This document shows positions 62,558 to 64,000 of a DNA stretch of 64,000 nucleotides, piece by piece. Numbering within the stretch: position 1 is the stretch's first letter; each line of letters starts with the position of its first letter. The position numbers and the translations under genes were made by a program. The notes under the pieces are model-generated. The model had not been told where the DNA came from. It did not search any database and was given only the letters and a program-made list of their open reading frames with translations. Source of the stretch: Ditylenchus dipsaci (taxonomy: Eukaryota; Nematoda; Chromadorea; Rhabditida; Anguinidae). Location: positions 1 to 64,000 of the forward strand of contig SADC01000878.1 in the NCBI GenBank assembly GCA_004194705.1, read 5' to 3'.

Positions 62558-64000
62558 TCAGTTCTCAGGATCTTTCTTTGGCATGGGCTGAAAAGCAGAC
62601 TGTCCTTGTTGCTCACTCTTCTTTTTGCGCTCCAACTCTTCTCCTTTGAGCTTCAGCTGGCGATTGAATTCATCAAGTTGATACTTCGGCACAGATACTT
62701 GCATGGCAGGCACACCCCCAGGTCCAGGAATTGCTTTGACGAAACGATGCTGCGGATTGTTGTGATAAACGACTGAAAGACAGTGAATAAAATTCCCAAC
62801 AGAAACAAAAAAGCTTACTCTAGTTCCTCCTTCTTTCCCTCCTTTGGCGGAATGCGTGACGGTGAAGGCCGATGAAGCTCTTTGCGGGCGTGCTGTGCAT
62901 CGTATTCGAAAGCGGACATATTGGTTCGGTCTTGTTTTGTAGAGATCGCTCGTTGGGCGCAGGATTGGTAGGCGAAACAGCTTCTTGCACATTGTTCTTC
63001 CTTCTGATGGCTTCGACTGCTGAGAGAAGTGTGGCTCAACGACCCAATTCGGCATTGACTGAACTTGATGAATTGGACTCCAACCCGACGGTGTCATCTG
63101 CGTCTATAAAGTATCAGAATTTATATGATACAGTCGCAGAAATTGATAGATTACCTGCATAGGAGAAGCAGAGAAATTCGATGTAGCTGGCTCGACTTCA
63201 ACGTCCATACTCTTTGGTGTCTGATTTCCCTTCTGCTCCATAGTGACACTTCTTCCAATGTCCCGTTTGCACTGCAGACATTCGATTGGAAACTTCGTAG
63301 CATTCAGTGGCGGCGGCCGTCCTCCATTGTCCAGCACCATCTTCGCGTATGATTGTATTCCTTGCAGAACACTATAAAGGATAAGTTATTTCAAGCCAAA
63401 AATATTTATGAAGTAAGCCTACATTTCACATCATGCTTAGCGGCCATCTTCTTTGCATAAGCGAATTGGATAATCGCGTAATGACAGTAGACGTACTGGT
63501 CTTCAGTTTGCACGGCCAAATGACGCTGTGATCGGAGATTTTGCAGGAGGCGCGAAGAGTCTGGCACGATTCCACTTGAGAGAGACTTGTAGATCATTTC
63601 AATCGCCACCATCGTTCCAGTTCTTCCAACACCAGCACTGCAATGGATAAGACTTCTGAAAAAGTTGATTTAAGACCGAAAAAGACTACAAGTTTAATGG
63701 ACTTACGGATACTTGTTCTGCTTTCGAGTGTATTGAAGAAGTCGAAATGGTGCCAGAGGGGTCTGAGGAACACTTTTGTCTGGCCACGTAGTCCATTGAC
63801 GATGATCAACACGACGCGACTCTTGCCCACCTACAGATAGGAAAATGAATCCTGTAGAATGTGACACACTCCAACAAAAACTTACATGAGAGAAGCAAGC
63901 GCGTGTGGATGAAATTCTTGTCCGACCTATCGATCTTCTGACATGTGATGGTCAAGCCATACGTCATCGTCTTCTGCTCATCAACTTCAACTGGCCAATA
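62558..64000 (-). CDS. Classical protein tyrosine phosphatase, 3' part
   Basis: The gene enters from beyond 64000. Exons 63886-64000, 63708-63830 and 63423-63655 join in frame. They give YWPVEVDEQKTMTYGL, then HRQWTTWPDKSVPQTPLAPF (the WPD loop with its general-acid Asp), then SLIHCSAGVGRTGTMVAIEM (the HCx5R P-loop with catalytic Cys and Arg), and TEDQYVYCHYAIIQFAYAKK (the Q loop). All catalytic elements are intact, so an active tyrosine phosphatase is expected. Downstream exons 63155-63371, 62819-63103 and 62558-62772 encode a polar tail ending KKKSEQQGQSAFQPMPKKDP and TGA 62558-62560. The tail's splice phases do not agree with each other or with the PTP exon, so it contains indels or is decaying. 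The C-terminal 70 residues look like real coding sequence. Confidence 0.88.

Overview
The window looks like a stretch of a free-living or rhabditid-type nematode chromosome. The genes have many exons, short introns (44-50 nt where splicing is clear), donors like GTAAG/GTATG and acceptors like TTTCAG. TTAGGC-bearing repeats occur, matching the nematode telomere word. The recognisable genes (transmembrane collagen, small tandem-PDZ protein, PTP with a nematode-like tail) also fit worms. The DNA is AT-rich, and most of it is transposon-derived.

Layout. 1-6.3 kb: fold-back repeats and MITEs only. 6.4-37.3 kb: one very large minus-strand gene for a membrane-anchored (MACIT-like) collagen. It has a cytoplasmic/transmembrane exon at 36.8-37.3 kb, a proprotein-convertase site and first Gly-X-Y exons at 23.9-27.3 kb, and the C-terminal Gly-X-Y exons at 6.4-10.6 kb. 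Its 13.3-kb central intron holds a complete five-exon tandem-PDZ gene (minus), a Mutator-like element, a 5.07-kb hAT element nested in a MITE (itself carrying a 1.84-kb nested element), a small membrane-protein reading frame and a P-glycoprotein fragment. 37.3-47.9 kb: no convincing gene, many inverted-repeat elements. 47.9-49.2 kb: a Ulp1/SENP-type protease with its whole catalytic tetrad but in-frame stops. 49.2-60.4 kb: an 11.2-kb near-perfect palindrome with a spacer of about 93 bp. 61.1-62.1 kb: 3' exons of an unrecognised gene whose stop codon lies in a repeat. 62.56-64 kb: the 3' part of a classical protein tyrosine phosphatase that runs out of the window.

The strongest signals are structural: the giant palindrome, TTAA-flanked fold-backs with a tRNA-like core, hAT insertions with perfect 8-bp target duplications (one with an intact empty-site relative in the same window), and several unrelated element families whose inverted ends are built from short tandem words. 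Single-base frame breaks recur in otherwise good exons and may be assembly indels. All calls come from reading the sequence by eye; no search was run.
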